A stretch of 64,000 nucleotides of DNA from JAWPMT01 sp965267435 (GCA_965267435.1 OZ253960.1:3224001-3288000); one strand, 5' to 3'; counted from the first letter of the stretch, positions 17,118 to 26,565 are shown. A program made the numbers and translations. Notes: generated by a model from the sequence alone, not told the origin.

Positions 17118-18119
17118 ATGGCTATGTCAAAAACGAAAGTTGCTATCAATGGATTCGGTAGAATTGGCCGGATAACTTTCAGAGCACTACTCGATAAGGG
17201 CAATGTGGAAGTGGTAGCGATCAACGATCTCACTGACACAAAGACCCTGGCACATCTCTTGAAATATGACTCCGCTCAGGGCAAGTTTCCCGGCACTGTT
17301 GAGGCGGATGATTCCAACCTGATCATCAATGGCACTGCCATTAGGGTATATGCTGAGCGCGACCCTGCCAACCTTCCGTGGTCTGACCATGGCGTAGAAG
17401 TTGTGCTGGAGTCAACAGGTATCTTCACCAATCCTGAGGGTGCTGGCAAGCACATCTCAGCCGGTGCTAAGAAGGTAGTGATCTCCGCTCCCGCAAAGGG
17501 CGACATTCCTTTCGTAGTTCTCGGAGTAAATGATGGCGACCTCACAGGTGACGAGCCTATCCTTTCCAATGCGTCTTGTACTACCAACTGCCTTGCACCG
17601 ATGGTCAAAGTATTGGAAGACAACTGGGGCATCGAGTCTGGCTACATGACAACAGTACACGCCTACACGGCTGATCAGCGATTGCAAGACTCCCCTCACA
17701 GAGACTTGCGACGAGCGAGAGCAGCGGCGGTATCTATCGTACCTACTTCTACTGGCGCTGCCGGTGCGGTTGGTAAGGTAATCCCTTCTGTTAAGGGCAA
17801 GCTGGATGGATTCGCCATGCGAGTGCCTACGCTGACAGGTTCTATCACTGACTTCACTGCTACATTGAACAAGCCTGCGACTGCAGAGGAAATCAATGCT
17901 GCCATGAAGGCTGCGGCCAACGCTGGACTAAAAGGTGTGATGGAGTTCTGCGAAGACCCTATCGTCTCTGTGGACATCATCGGCAATCCTCACTCTTGCA
18001 TCTTTGACTCTGCTCTCACAAAGGCTACTGGCACGTTGGTGAAAGTTGTAGGATGGTATGACAACGAAGCAGGCTACTCACACAGAGCCGCTGATCTCAT
18101 CGAGCGCCTCGCTGGCTAA
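17118..18119 (+). CDS. gap: Type I glyceraldehyde-3-phosphate dehydrogenase
   Basis: This 333-residue cytoplasmic glycolytic enzyme oxidises glyceraldehyde-3-phosphate to 1,3-bisphosphoglycerate. The N-terminal Rossmann motif INGFGRIGR binds NAD. The catalytic cysteine is in SNASCTTNCLAP, the partner His is in TTVHAYT, and the C-terminal WYDNEAGYS is conserved. A second ATG at 17124 is equally plausible as start (MSKTKVAINGFG). It has a strong consensus promoter and terminator, consistent with a highly expressed single-gene unit. Confidence 0.97.
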   Translation: MAMSKTKVAINGFGRIGRITFRALLDKGNVEVVAINDLTDTKTLAHLLKYDSAQGKFPGTVEADDSNLIINGTAIRVYAERDPANLPWSDHGVEVVLESTGIFTNPEGAGKHISAGAKKVVISAPAKGDIPFVVLGVNDGDLTGDEPILSNASCTTNCLAPMVKVLEDNWGIESGYMTTVHAYTADQRLQDSPHRDLRRARAAAVSIVPTSTGAAGAVGKVIPSVKGKLDGFAMRVPTLTGSITDFTATLNKPATAEEINAAMKAAANAGLKGVMEFCEDPIVSVDIIGNPHSCIFDSALTKATGTLVKVVGWYDNEAGYSHRAADLIERLAG

Positions 18120-18149
18120 TCATAGAATAAAAGATCTATCAATAAATAG

Positions 18150-18177
18150 AAGGCTGCCCCAATGGGGTGGCCTTTTT
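18150..18177 (+). terminator. Terminator of gap
   Basis: AGGCTGCCCC-aat-GGGGTGGCCT (10 bp with two G-U pairs) is followed by a run of T, 30 bp past the stop. Confidence 0.85.
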
Positions 18178-18647
18178 TTGTTGGTATCGCACGGGCCACC
18201 GCGAAAGCCATCGCACGCCTGACGTGAGAGAGGCCAATGACAGCTAAGGAAGGGCAAAACCTCTCAGCTCTCTACTTCAGGGCTCCCTCGCGCATGGCCG
18301 AGCTTCGGACCCCGCTGGCAACCCTCATGTCTTGTCCAATCTCGGCCTTATGCTTTAGGCCTTAGTGTCTCTTTAAAGAAAATTAAATTCCCCTCCTCGG
18401 AGGGGTTACAATGCTATTAAGCAAGGAACCTCGAAAGCCATTCTCAGAAGCAAAGTCATTTTGACCTAGGAAGCGCACGGCCAGTGAAATCTATTGACGA
18501 TGCTAGGTCACTCGTCGATCTAATGCCAATAGATGCTTCCTGCGTCAGCATGACCTTAGAAAGTTTGCTTTTGAGAATGGCCAGAATGCCGCTTAACTTA
18601 TTAATAGCATTGGGAGAAGATAGGGGCGCCCGGCTAGGGGTGGGTCC
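18178..18647. other. Gene-free stretch between gap and the DinB-like gene
   Basis: This stretch of about 470 bp contains repeat copy A and a perfect 7-bp hairpin CCCCTCC-tc-GGAGGGG (18390-18405). The hairpin is flanked on its left by an A/T-rich run and could weakly terminate the minus-strand DinB-like gene. No open frame here looks like a gene. Confidence 0.5.
18216..18284 (-). repeat. Hairpin repeat family, copy A
   Basis: The arms CCTGACGTGAGAG (18218-18230) and CTCTC-T-ACTTCAGG (18269-18281) form a bulged stem with one mismatch. On the minus strand AGCCCTGAAGTAGAGAGCTG is identical to copy B at 27.6 kb, and the right flank (CGTGCGATGGC) is also shared. See copies B and C. Confidence 0.6.
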
Positions 18648-19169
18648 TCAATCATTCAACGCCCTGATGTACTTCTTCCACGGACCCACATGTGGCAGGT
18701 ACTGCTTCGCCATCACCCGCGATAGCTGGTACAGATGCCCAAAGTCATGCGAGGCCCAAGTCGCCAGTAGCTGCCGCAGCGTCACCTTCCCAAACTCCGG
18801 GTGAATGCCCGTCTTAGACAGGTTCTCCTCGCTCAGGTCCAGCAACGTCAATTCATCAAGGTTGTGCTCTCGCAAAGAAGCAAACTCGCCGAGCAGGTCA
18901 TCCAGCGATTTCCCGACGCTCTCTTGCTCCTGAGCAAACCGATCAAAAGGCTCAAAGCGCTTATCCTCAGCAAACAGAATGATCTTAGCTCGCGGGATCC
19001 AGTCGGTCTTCTCCCCATGGATCAGATGACCCAGGATGTCATAAGGCCCCCAAGTGCCCTCTCCTTCATTGGAGAGCCGCAGATCATCAGGCAGACCCTT
19101 CAGTAGGTGACTAAGTGTGCCCGGCGTCTGGTGCAGGGTGGCCGTGATGGCCTCGACGTTAAATTCCAT
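18648..19169 (-). CDS. DinB-like superfamily protein
   Basis: This 173-residue protein has the four-helix DinB/YfiT fold. Candidate metal-binding histidines are in ILGHLIHGEKTDWI (near residue 47-51) and ASHDFGHLYQL (near 139-143), matching the usual three-His arrangement. Members include thiol-dependent S-transferases (bacillithiol or mycothiol type) and stress proteins; the thiol cofactor and substrate here are unknown. It is on the same strand as yebC but separated by 114 bp, so probably has its own promoter. Confidence 0.82.
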   Translation of the reverse strand: MEFNVEAITATLHQTPGTLSHLLKGLPDDLRLSNEGEGTWGPYDILGHLIHGEKTDWIPRAKIILFAEDKRFEPFDRFAQEQESVGKSLDDLLGEFASLREHNLDELTLLDLSEENLSKTGIHPEFGKVTLRQLLATWASHDFGHLYQLSRVMAKQYLPHVGPWKKYIRALND

Positions 19170-19283
19170 GAAACGAAGCTAGGTGATTCTTGTCGGCTCA
19201 GTGCGCAAATTCATGTACCAATGAGAGCGCTGACTGTGATTATACTCACGGATCACTAATCACCAGTCACCAACTCACGAAGC

Positions 19284-19994
19284 TTACGCGATGTTGGTGT
19301 ACACCGCTTGTACATCTTCGTCGTCCTCCATTTTGTCGAGCATTTTCTCGATCTCGTCGAGTTGCTCCTCATTGAATTCTACTGGTGTGGTCGCGTACCT
19401 CTTCAGGCCCGATTTATTGATTTCGACGCCTTTGTCTTCCAACAGCTTGGACAAGCTCCCGTAGTCGGTGTAGTCTGCGTAGCAGTAGACAGTCCCATCA
19501 TTCTCCTCGATTTCCTCGAGGCCACCGTCTATGAGCTCCAACTCCAACTCCTCCAGGTCCATACCCTCCGCCTTTTCAAACTCGAAAACGGCCTTACGGT
19601 TGAACATAAACTCGAGTGAGCCCGAAGGCACAAAACCACCTCCTGCTTTACTGAAATAAGATTTGACGTTCGCCACCGTCCGGTTATTGTTGTCAGTCAT
19701 GCACTCGACAAATACCAAAACACCATGAGGGCCCTTGCCCTCAAAGTTTACTTCCTCCATCGTCGTCGCATCCTTGCCGGTTGCGCGTTTGATGGCATTC
19801 TCGATATTGTCCTTAGGCATGTTCTCCGCCTTGGCATTCTGAATTGCCGAGCGGAGTTTGGCGTTCATTTCGGGGTCTGGCCCACCCTCCCGGGCAGCTA
19901 CCTGAATGGCTTTGGCCAGTTTCGGAAAAATCTTTGACATTTTGTCCCACCGCTTCTCCTTCGCGGCGCGACGGTACTCAAATGCTCTTCCCAT
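19284..19994 (-). CDS. yebC: YebC/PmpR (TACO1) family protein
   Basis: This 236-residue protein has the typical start MGRAFEYRRAAKEKRWDKMSK followed by FPKLAKAIQVAAREGGPDPEMN, and the three-domain TACO1 plan, ending with an acidic tail. Family members were described as transcription regulators, but newer work shows that YebC proteins help ribosomes through proline-rich stretches. It covers the full family length. A small gene lies 22 bp upstream on the same strand and may be cotranscribed. Confidence 0.93.
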   Translation of the reverse strand: MGRAFEYRRAAKEKRWDKMSKIFPKLAKAIQVAAREGGPDPEMNAKLRSAIQNAKAENMPKDNIENAIKRATGKDATTMEEVNFEGKGPHGVLVFVECMTDNNNRTVANVKSYFSKAGGGFVPSGSLEFMFNRKAVFEFEKAEGMDLEELELELIDGGLEEIEENDGTVYCYADYTDYGSLSKLLEDKGVEINKSGLKRYATTPVEFNEEQLDEIEKMLDKMEDDEDVQAVYTNIA

Positions 19995-20016
19995 GAAGTA
20001 TTAATCGCTTTAAACG

Positions 20017-20208
20017 TTAGTCCTGGTTTTTCGCCTCTAATTTGAGGAGTCTTTTGTCCAGTTCTAAGGAAAGGCGATTAATTTTTTCAAAGAAGTTATC
20101 GGTGTTGGCGGGTACATTGAGCGATACACTCATAGCTGTGAAGCTCTCAATCCCCATGCCCCATTTGGACAAATCCTCGTCCAGCAGGTCGGTTCCATTT
20201 CTCTTCAT
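20017..20208 (-). CDS. Small hypothetical protein upstream of yebC
   Basis: This 63-residue charged protein has a predicted C-terminal amphipathic helix (FFEKINRLSLELDKRLLKLEAK) and no signal peptide or membrane segment. It ends 22 bp before yebC on the same strand. I do not recognise a family. The reverse frame is also open for a similar length, so the call rests on operon spacing and a sensible composition. Confidence 0.45.
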   Translation of the reverse strand: MKRNGTDLLDEDLSKWGMGIESFTAMSVSLNVPANTDNFFEKINRLSLELDKRLLKLEAKNQD

Positions 20209-20402
20209 AGTGGCTCTTTGTTAAAACAAATGTATGGGTTTGAATGAGAATACCAAAGATTCAATGGTTTATTTTCAAACACACCCCTCTCAGAGCCTGT
20301 TTCGGAGCCCGCATTTTTCAAGAGTCAAATAATCTATGGTTAAGCCAAGATCTAACGTTGCATACGGACTTTGTACAATTTCAAGCAGTCGGAATGAGTA
20401 GC

Positions 20403-21257
20403 CTACAATGGTTTGACCGAACGCTTAAATAGGACGTTGCCCATGACACCCGCAATAACCAGAAACATGCCCAGATACGTGAGCCAATTGAAGGTCTCAC
20501 CGAAGAATAAGAACCCAAATGCGAGCGCGTAAATCAGCCCCACGTAGTTGAGAATGGAGACCTTCGACAGCTCCTCTGATTGATAGGATTTCGTCATGAA
20601 AAACTGTGCTATCTGCGTCAGAATGCCCACAGCAACGAGAAATAGCCAATCTGTCCCAATTGGTGGCACCCACACGAAATAGGACCACACAGCCCCGATG
20701 GGCAGCAAGACAAGCGGGAAGTACAAGATGATCACCAGGGGATGCTCAGTGGTATTGAGCTTCCGGACAAAGTTGTAGGCTAGTCCCATAAAGAAGGAAG
20801 TGGCAAGGCCAATACCAAGGTGCAAGTACGATATGCGGACATCAAAGCCTTGCACAACCATCACGCCAGCAAAACTGATCGCAAAGAATAACCACTGCCA
20901 GGGTCGCACCTTCTCATTAACAATGAATATGCCCAGAATAGTCGTGAAAATGGGCGCCAGGTATTGTAGGGTGGCAGCTGTCGCGAGCGGTATTTGATGC
21001 AGCAGGTAGAAGTATAAAATCAGCGCAATCGCCCCAGTCACACCCCGTGCTATCAATATGGGCTTGTTGACTCCCCAGAAGCTGACCCGCTGTCGACGAA
21101 GCAGATACATACTGATGCCCAGAGAAATGATCGCCCTAAAGAAGATGATCTCTATTGCCGGGATGTGGGAAATGGCTTTCACGCAAACCTTCATCAGCGC
21201 AAAAAACAGCGTAGCCAATAGCATGTAGCGTACTCCCGGCGTCAGGAATTGCTTCAT
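20403..21257 (-). CDS. EamA/DMT-family permease
   Basis: This 284-residue inner-membrane protein has about ten transmembrane helices made of two EamA repeats (about 8-135 and 150-280). The second helix region has the typical IEIIFFRAIISLGISMYLL. Family members export or import amino acids, nucleotide precursors or other metabolites; the substrate is unknown. Its ATG overlaps the stop of the LolD-like ATPase gene by 4 bp (ATGA), so translation is coupled, although the two families do not usually work together. Confidence 0.87.
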   Translation of the reverse strand: MKQFLTPGVRYMLLATLFFALMKVCVKAISHIPAIEIIFFRAIISLGISMYLLRRQRVSFWGVNKPILIARGVTGAIALILYFYLLHQIPLATAATLQYLAPIFTTILGIFIVNEKVRPWQWLFFAISFAGVMVVQGFDVRISYLHLGIGLATSFFMGLAYNFVRKLNTTEHPLVIILYFPLVLLPIGAVWSYFVWVPPIGTDWLFLVAVGILTQIAQFFMTKSYQSEELSKVSILNYVGLIYALAFGFLFFGETFNWLTYLGMFLVIAGVMGNVLFKRSVKPL

Positions 21258-21919
21258 AGGACGACCTCGTCCCGAATGAGGCCATCGACGATCTCGATCT
21301 TTCGATCGGCCATGTTGGCCAACTCCTGGTTGTGGGTGACAATGACGAATGTTTGCTTCAGGCGGTCTCGCAGCTCGAAAAAGAGGTCATGCAGCTCCTT
21401 CGCATTCTTCGAGTCCAGGTTGCCTGTGGGCTCGTCGGCGAAGACGATCGATGGGCTATTGATCAGTGCTCGCGCCACGGATACCCGCTGCTGCTCCCCA
21501 CCGGACAACTCGGAGGGCTTGTGATCCATTCGCTCCTCCAACCCAAGTAGCTTGAGCAGCTCCTCTCCCCTGCTGGTCACCTCTGATTCCTTGCGTTTCC
21601 CGATGAAACCAGGTATGCACACGTTCTCCAGTGCCGTAAACTCCGGCAGCAGGTTGTGAAACTGGAAGATGAAGCCAATATTTTCGTTGCGAAAGGAGGC
21701 CAGTTTTTTCTGGGGTAGACTAGTGGCCAATTGTGACTTGATGCGCACTTCCCCTCGATCAGGACTATCCAGCGTACCTAGTATATGCAGTAGTGTGCTC
21801 TTTCCCGCGCCAGAAGCACCCACGATACTGACGACCTCGTTGTCACCAATCTCGAGATTGATGCCTTTCAGCACTTTCAGGCTCCCATACGCCTTGTGAA
21901 TATCTTTCGCCACGAGCAT
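21254..21919 (-). CDS. LolD-like ABC transporter ATP-binding protein
   Basis: This 221-residue ATPase has Walker A GASGAGKST, the Q-loop in FIFQFHNLLPEFT, signature LSGGEQQR, Walker B IVFADEPTGNLD and the H-switch VTHN. The NLLPEFTALENV stretch and short length place it in the LolD/MacB/FtsE group, which energises lipoprotein release or mechanotransmission. No LolC/E-type permease is adjacent; its partner must lie elsewhere. It is the first gene of a two-gene unit with the EamA permease. Confidence 0.9.
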   Translation of the reverse strand: MLVAKDIHKAYGSLKVLKGINLEIGDNEVVSIVGASGAGKSTLLHILGTLDSPDRGEVRIKSQLATSLPQKKLASFRNENIGFIFQFHNLLPEFTALENVCIPGFIGKRKESEVTSRGEELLKLLGLEERMDHKPSELSGGEQQRVSVARALINSPSIVFADEPTGNLDSKNAKELHDLFFELRDRLKQTFVIVTHNQELANMADRKIEIVDGLIRDEVVL

Positions 21920-22160
21920 GCCGCAAACATAAAGACAATGAGCTAGGATCGATGAGGTCAGATTTCAGATTTTGGGAAGCACAGAGAAATCTGCCATCAG
22001 AAATCACAAATTACCAGCATTAATGCCCTCTCACTCATACGCAATTCTCCATGGCCCCTTTTCAATTCACAATTCCGCCAATCGGCGCGAGTTTTGGTCA
22101 AACTAACATTTGCATCTACATTGCCGATGCAAGACATCAAGTAGCAAACCTCCAGGAATT

Positions 22161-23078
22161 ATGAAACTTCACCTCTTTGCCCTACTAGTGACATGCCTGT
22201 CGAGTACCCTCGTCGTCGGCCAGAAAAGATTGGAACTCAACCTGCAGAAGGGTCAGACCTACACGCAAGTGACCAACTCCAATGCCACCATCGTTCAGGA
22301 CCTGATGGGTCAGCAACTGGAAATTCTGATTGGATTGGAAAGTACGATGCTCTTTGAAGTACTGCAGGCCAACAGCGACAGCTACGATATGTCGGTTACC
22401 TTCGGACGCTTGCAAATGTCCATGGGGTCCCAGCAAGGCAGCACCACCTTCGACTCCAACAATCCGGCTGAGGACGATGCTTACTCACAAGTGCTCAGCA
22501 ATATCATCGGACAGTCGTTTAACCTGGTGATGTCAAAGAATGGCAAAGTCCAGCAAATCGAAAACCTCGATAGGGTGTGGGAAGCAGCCCTGGAAGACAG
22601 AGACGTCACCGCCTCAGAGAGGCAACAGATTCTGAACCAACTCAATCAAACGTACGGGGCAAAGGCGTTGAAGGGAAATATTGAAATGGTGACAGCCATA
22701 TTCCCGGATGGACCAGTAAATCCAGGGGACACCTGGAAGACAGAAGCGGATCTCAATGCAGGTATGGAAGGAAAAATCACCACCCAATACTCCTTCGACG
22801 GCCAGGAAGCAGATCATTACCTACTCACCGGCCGTGGCAACATAGAAACGGTCAACAAAGACCAATACATCAATACCAATGGGCTCGACCTCAAATTTGA
22901 TATGTCCGGAACCGTGGACTCGCAAGTGAAGGTGGATCGCAATTCGGGCTGGATCTCTACAGCCACCATAGTACAGTCCATCGAAGGCAAAGCTGACATG
23001 AAGGCCAACGACCAGATGCCCAACGGACTTACGATCCCGATGAAGATCAAAAGTGAACTGAACATCACCGATCGCTAA
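22161..23078 (+). CDS. DUF6263-like exported protein
   Basis: This exported protein has about 305 residues with a signal peptide ending near VVGQ (residue 20). The first lines KRLELNLQKGQTYTQVTNSN and the GPVNPGDTWKTEADLNAGM segment are typical of DUF6263, a periplasmic or surface family of Bacteroidota with unknown function. The open frame extends upstream to 22110, but the ATG at 22161 gives the signal peptide. No clear operon partner is seen. Confidence 0.75.
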   Translation: MKLHLFALLVTCLSSTLVVGQKRLELNLQKGQTYTQVTNSNATIVQDLMGQQLEILIGLESTMLFEVLQANSDSYDMSVTFGRLQMSMGSQQGSTTFDSNNPAEDDAYSQVLSNIIGQSFNLVMSKNGKVQQIENLDRVWEAALEDRDVTASERQQILNQLNQTYGAKALKGNIEMVTAIFPDGPVNPGDTWKTEADLNAGMEGKITTQYSFDGQEADHYLLTGRGNIETVNKDQYINTNGLDLKFDMSGTVDSQVKVDRNSGWISTATIVQSIEGKADMKANDQMPNGLTIPMKIKSELNITDR

Positions 23079-23215
23079 GGGCAGAGCAGCTCAAACCCTG
23101 TAAAGTTTAGGTTCCGCGGTTGTTTGCACACAAACTGCATTGGCGGAAATACCGGCCTACGGGTAGTGTATTCGTCAACAAACACAAGTACATTACCCAA
23201 AACCATCAAGGAGCA

Positions 23216-24196
23216 ATGAACCAACGAACCCTATCTCCCAATCTGGACGTCTCAGCACTTGGCTTGGGTTGCATGGGACTCAGCTTCGCTTACGGCCAGC
23301 CAGTCGAAAACCAGGAAGGCATCAAGATGCTCCGTGGCGCTTTCGAGAGAGGTACCACCTTCTTTGACACAGCTGAAGCCTATGGTCCTTTCACCAATGA
23401 GGAGCTACTGGGAGAGGCGCTCGCTCCCATCCGCGACGAAGTCATCATTGCCACCAAGTTTGGATTCAAAGGAGGTATCCCACAAGATGGCCTCGACAGT
23501 ACACCAGAGAATATTCGCAACGTAACTGAGGCCTCACTGAAGAGGCTGAAGACAGACCGTATTGACCTCTTGTACCAACACCGAGTGGATCCAAAAGTCC
23601 GCATGGAAGATGTCGCTGGGACAGTAAAGGAACTCATCGCAGAAGGCAAGGTCTTACACTTCGGCATGTCCGAAGCAGGTGCCGACGCGATCAGGGCGGC
23701 TCACGCTGTATTGCCGGTGGCAGCTCTTCAGAGCGAGTACTCGATGTGGTGGCGACAGCCAGAAAAGGAAATCTTGCCTTTGATAGAGGAACTCGGTATC
23801 GGCTTCGTCCCCTTCAGTCCATTGGGCCGCGGATTCCTCACTGGGAAGATGGACACGACCACGGCATTTGAAAGCACAGACTTCCGTGCCAAGTTGCCAC
23901 GATTTGCCGTAGAGGCTCGTAAAGCCAACCAGGCATTGGTGGACCTGATCACCCGCATTGCTGGGCAAAAGGAAGCTACCCAGGCCCAAATTGCCCTGGC
24001 GTGGCTGCTTGTACAGAAACCTTGGATCGTACCAATCCCGGGTACTACCAAACTGCATCGGTTAGAGGAAAACATCGGTGCAACAGATGTGGACCTATCG
24101 AGAGATGAACTCCAGGAAATCGATCAGGCGCTGTCCAACATCGAAATCGTCGGCGATCGCTACTCAAAGGACTTGCAGAAGATGGTCAATAAGTAG
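23216..24196 (+). CDS. Aldo/keto reductase
   Basis: This NADPH-dependent oxidoreductase of 326 residues has the TIM-barrel AKR fold. The catalytic tetrad is visible as D51, Y56, K81 and the His in LLYQHRVD. It resembles the YakC/AKR13-type group. The ATG at 23216 has a good Shine-Dalgarno sequence (AAGGAG four bases upstream), which is unusual in this genome and decides the start over the longer open frame from 23120. The substrate is probably a reactive aldehyde or ketone but cannot be specified. Confidence 0.93.
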   Translation: MNQRTLSPNLDVSALGLGCMGLSFAYGQPVENQEGIKMLRGAFERGTTFFDTAEAYGPFTNEELLGEALAPIRDEVIIATKFGFKGGIPQDGLDSTPENIRNVTEASLKRLKTDRIDLLYQHRVDPKVRMEDVAGTVKELIAEGKVLHFGMSEAGADAIRAAHAVLPVAALQSEYSMWWRQPEKEILPLIEELGIGFVPFSPLGRGFLTGKMDTTTAFESTDFRAKLPRFAVEARKANQALVDLITRIAGQKEATQAQIALAWLLVQKPWIVPIPGTTKLHRLEENIGATDVDLSRDELQEIDQALSNIEIVGDRYSKDLQKMVNK

Positions 24197-24383
24197 TGTT
24201 AAACGCTCAATGATAATCCCCTGATGCCGAAGTCATGATACAAAATACAACATGAAAAATCCATCATTCAGGACAGCCCAACTAACAGAAAATTAATGTA
24301 CCATGCATGCCGCAGCTCTTTGTTCATCGTAATATTGCGACGTAGTTTGGGAGGCTAGAAAATCCAATGAAACTATCTATGAT

Positions 24384-24398
24384 GATCACCTTGTGATC
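24384..24398. promoter_or_regulatory. Perfect dyad upstream of the ArsC-like gene
   Basis: GATCAC-ctt-GTGATC lies 17 bp before the ATG at 24416. The position suits an operator or a leader hairpin. No regulator gene is adjacent. Confidence 0.35.
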
Positions 24399-24415
24399 GC
24401 AACTGTATTCCACCC

Positions 24416-25054
24416 ATGAACACAGAGACCAAAGCATTCAACAAGGACATCCAGGCCTACATCGACGAAGCGATAAGAGGCTTCGATGCCATACCCTCAA
24501 AAAGAAAAGAGCTCTTAAACGACATCGCGACGTATGTCGAGTCAAGGGTCAACGCTGAAAAAACCGCCCAGCTGATCTACATCTGCACCCATAACAGTCG
24601 ACGAAGCCACCTAAGTCAATTGTGGGCCAAAGTCGCTGCGGACTACTACGGTATCGGGGATGTGGAGACCTATTCCGGAGGTACAGAAGGCACCGCTTTC
24701 AATCCCCGGGCGGTCGCCGCGATGCAAAGGGCAGGTTTCGACATAACCAAGGCCAAGGATGGCGACAACCCGATCTATGAGGTCCGCTATGCCGACGACG
24801 CTCCTATCCAGAAAGCCTGGTCGAAAAAATATAGCGACGAAGCCAATCCTCAGAATGATTTTGCAGCCATCATGACTTGCTCGGATGCCGACGAGGCCTG
24901 CCCGATCGTCTTTGGCGCGAGCGCCCGTATTGCCATTCCCTATGAGGATCCCAAGGTCGCCGATGGCACCGCCGCAGAAGCCGTCAGGTACGATGAGCGC
25001 TGCCGGCAGATAGCCACGGAGATGCTCTACTGCTTTTCGCTGGTGAAGGGTTAA
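24416..25054 (+). CDS. Arsenate reductase-like low-molecular-weight phosphatase
   Basis: This 212-residue cytoplasmic protein has an N-terminal helical extension of about 50 residues, followed by the LMW-PTPase fold. The P-loop CTHNSRRS (C57-x5-R63-S) opens the domain, and further cysteines occur in MTCSDADEACP and ERC. Proteins with this architecture in Bacteroidota are annotated as arsenate reductase or protein-tyrosine phosphatase. The extra cysteines would allow a thioredoxin-coupled reductase mechanism, but neither activity is proven. No arsenic transporter or ArsR is adjacent. A relic of a second copy of its 3' end lies at 25784. Confidence 0.8.
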   Translation: MNTETKAFNKDIQAYIDEAIRGFDAIPSKRKELLNDIATYVESRVNAEKTAQLIYICTHNSRRSHLSQLWAKVAADYYGIGDVETYSGGTEGTAFNPRAVAAMQRAGFDITKAKDGDNPIYEVRYADDAPIQKAWSKKYSDEANPQNDFAAIMTCSDADEACPIVFGASARIAIPYEDPKVADGTAAEAVRYDERCRQIATEMLYCFSLVKG

Positions 25055-25085
25055 GTTTGCTATCTACCCTAGTCCCAAACCAACA

Positions 25086-25772
25086 ATGACTGCCATGATG
25101 ACGCAACGTAGCACCGCTTACCTTTTCCTGACGACCTTGTGGCTCCTATCTAGTGTACCATTACACGGACAAGAGACGTCTGACGTCTCTGAAGAAAAGG
25201 CATTAAAGAAAGAGCAGAGAGACGCCAAAAAAGAGGAAAAGCAATCAAAAAAGAGAAAGAGCTTCAAATTGTATGGAGGTATCACTGGTAGCACCATTGC
25301 CTTCAAGGAAAGCCGATTTGAATCTGCACTAGCCGCGGGATATGACCTGGGGGTCTCTTATCGCAAAGGAAGATTTACCTCCTGGGAAGTGGGGCTGCGC
25401 TACATGGGCTCTGCCGCCGTTCTGGAGGAACCCGATAACCCCAATCCGATTACGGATAAGACATTCGGCATACACCAGCTAGAGTTGCCCATAGCGGTTG
25501 GCATCAATTTGCTTGCTCCGGTACAGCGGATCATAGGAATCCGAGCTTTCGGTGGGATCTCTCCTGGGGTGATCGTCAATGTCGCTGACAATCCGCTGGA
25601 TATCTCCGAGGATGATGTCAATACCTTTCAACTGGGAGGGAATATCGGAGTTGGTGTGGATGTCCTCTTTCTATTCCTCGAAGCTGGTTACAATCGAGGA
25701 TTCACTGACATCTTCAAGGAAGGTAAATCGAAACTATCACAGGTATATCTGAATCTCGGAGTTCGATTTTAG
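25086..25772 (+). CDS. Outer-membrane beta-barrel protein (porin-like)
   Basis: This 228-residue protein has a signal peptide (to about HGQ, residue 29) followed by a very charged Lys/Glu segment (about 35-60, EEKALKKEQRDAKKEEKQSKKRK). After that come alternating beta strands of a small barrel ending in VYLNLGVRF with a C-terminal Phe, the usual outer-membrane signal. It resembles the PorT/OMP_b-brl families. There are additional possible ATG starts 9 and 12 bp downstream. The gene sits between the ArsC-like gene and a relic of that gene's tail. Confidence 0.78.
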   Translation: MTAMMTQRSTAYLFLTTLWLLSSVPLHGQETSDVSEEKALKKEQRDAKKEEKQSKKRKSFKLYGGITGSTIAFKESRFESALAAGYDLGVSYRKGRFTSWEVGLRYMGSAAVLEEPDNPNPITDKTFGIHQLELPIAVGINLLAPVQRIIGIRAFGGISPGVIVNVADNPLDISEDDVNTFQLGGNIGVGVDVLFLFLEAGYNRGFTDIFKEGKSKLSQVYLNLGVRF

Positions 25773-25783
25773 CACTGACTCCC

Positions 25784-25822
25784 AGATGCTCTATTCCTTC
25801 TCGCTGGCAAGGGGTTGAGTTT
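25784..25822 (+). pseudogene. Relic of the 3' end of an ArsC-like gene
   Basis: This 39-base segment matches the end of the upstream phosphatase gene (25020-25058) at 32 of 39 positions. It preserves the reading frame to the stop (MLYSFSLARG-stop against MLYCFSLVKG-stop). It lies 11 bp after the porin-like gene and indicates a past duplication that spanned the porin-like gene, with the rest of the second copy lost. Confidence 0.6.
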
Positions 25823-25839
25823 TTTCGTACCTTACTCGT

Positions 25840-26565
25840 ATGGCTATAAGGAACCACAAGACTTGGGTGCGAACGGTCAGAGCTATTATGGTCGCGACAG
25901 TACTCTTGGTCCTGATTGTTGAATGGTGGCCTTCGGATGGCCATACGGATGTCTACTTTTCTGTGACCAGCACTTTTTGCGACCCTTGTGACCTGATTAT
26001 CAATAACGAAGTGATCGGATCCGTAGCAAGCCCTGAGGTGGGCACCTACCACTTCGGTTGGCAGCTCGAGAACGCGGGGTTCCTTCATAAACGACTTGCC
26101 GCCGGGCACTATGAAATATTGATCGTCCGCGGGGCTGACACCCTTTTCGGCACAACGTGGGAGCCGATATTTCCGGAACTCGGTGGTAGCATGGGTGGAG
26201 ATATCGCTCCGCAATCTCCAAGGCACCATGAAACTGCCCTTGACATAGCGGGTGGAGAGGGGTCATTTCATGTAGTGCATTTCGCCTCCTATGCCAATGA
26301 AGAATTGGTCACAGCACTTAAGAGCGCTGATACATCAGAATACATTCTAAACTTCCTCAATGTCGGTGGCGAGTACATCCAACTAGATGACAAAGTGGCT
26401 TCAGCCATCGATCCAAGCTGCATTTATGAAATCAGTGTATTCGACAGGATACAAGGCCCAGACGGGTATGAACTCTTACCACAGGGAAGTAGGGCCGTGA
26501 TCATCGACCTGGAGTACAATTGCCGGGAGAGGTACAAGGGCCAGTCGGATAGTGCAGAGAGCTGA
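25840..26565 (+). CDS. Hypothetical membrane-anchored protein
   Basis: This 241-residue protein has one N-terminal transmembrane helix (about 13-30, VRAIMVATVLLVLIVEWW), and the remainder is predicted outside the cytoplasm. Beta-rich segments and a CDPC motif (STFCDPCDL, near residue 47-50) suggest a disulfide or a small sandwich domain resembling carboxypeptidase-regulatory-like folds. I do not recognise a family. It is 67 bp downstream of the porin-like gene and may be in its transcript. Confidence 0.65.
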   Translation: MAIRNHKTWVRTVRAIMVATVLLVLIVEWWPSDGHTDVYFSVTSTFCDPCDLIINNEVIGSVASPEVGTYHFGWQLENAGFLHKRLAAGHYEILIVRGADTLFGTTWEPIFPELGGSMGGDIAPQSPRHHETALDIAGGEGSFHVVHFASYANEELVTALKSADTSEYILNFLNVGGEYIQLDDKVASAIDPSCIYEISVFDRIQGPDGYELLPQGSRAVIIDLEYNCRERYKGQSDSAES

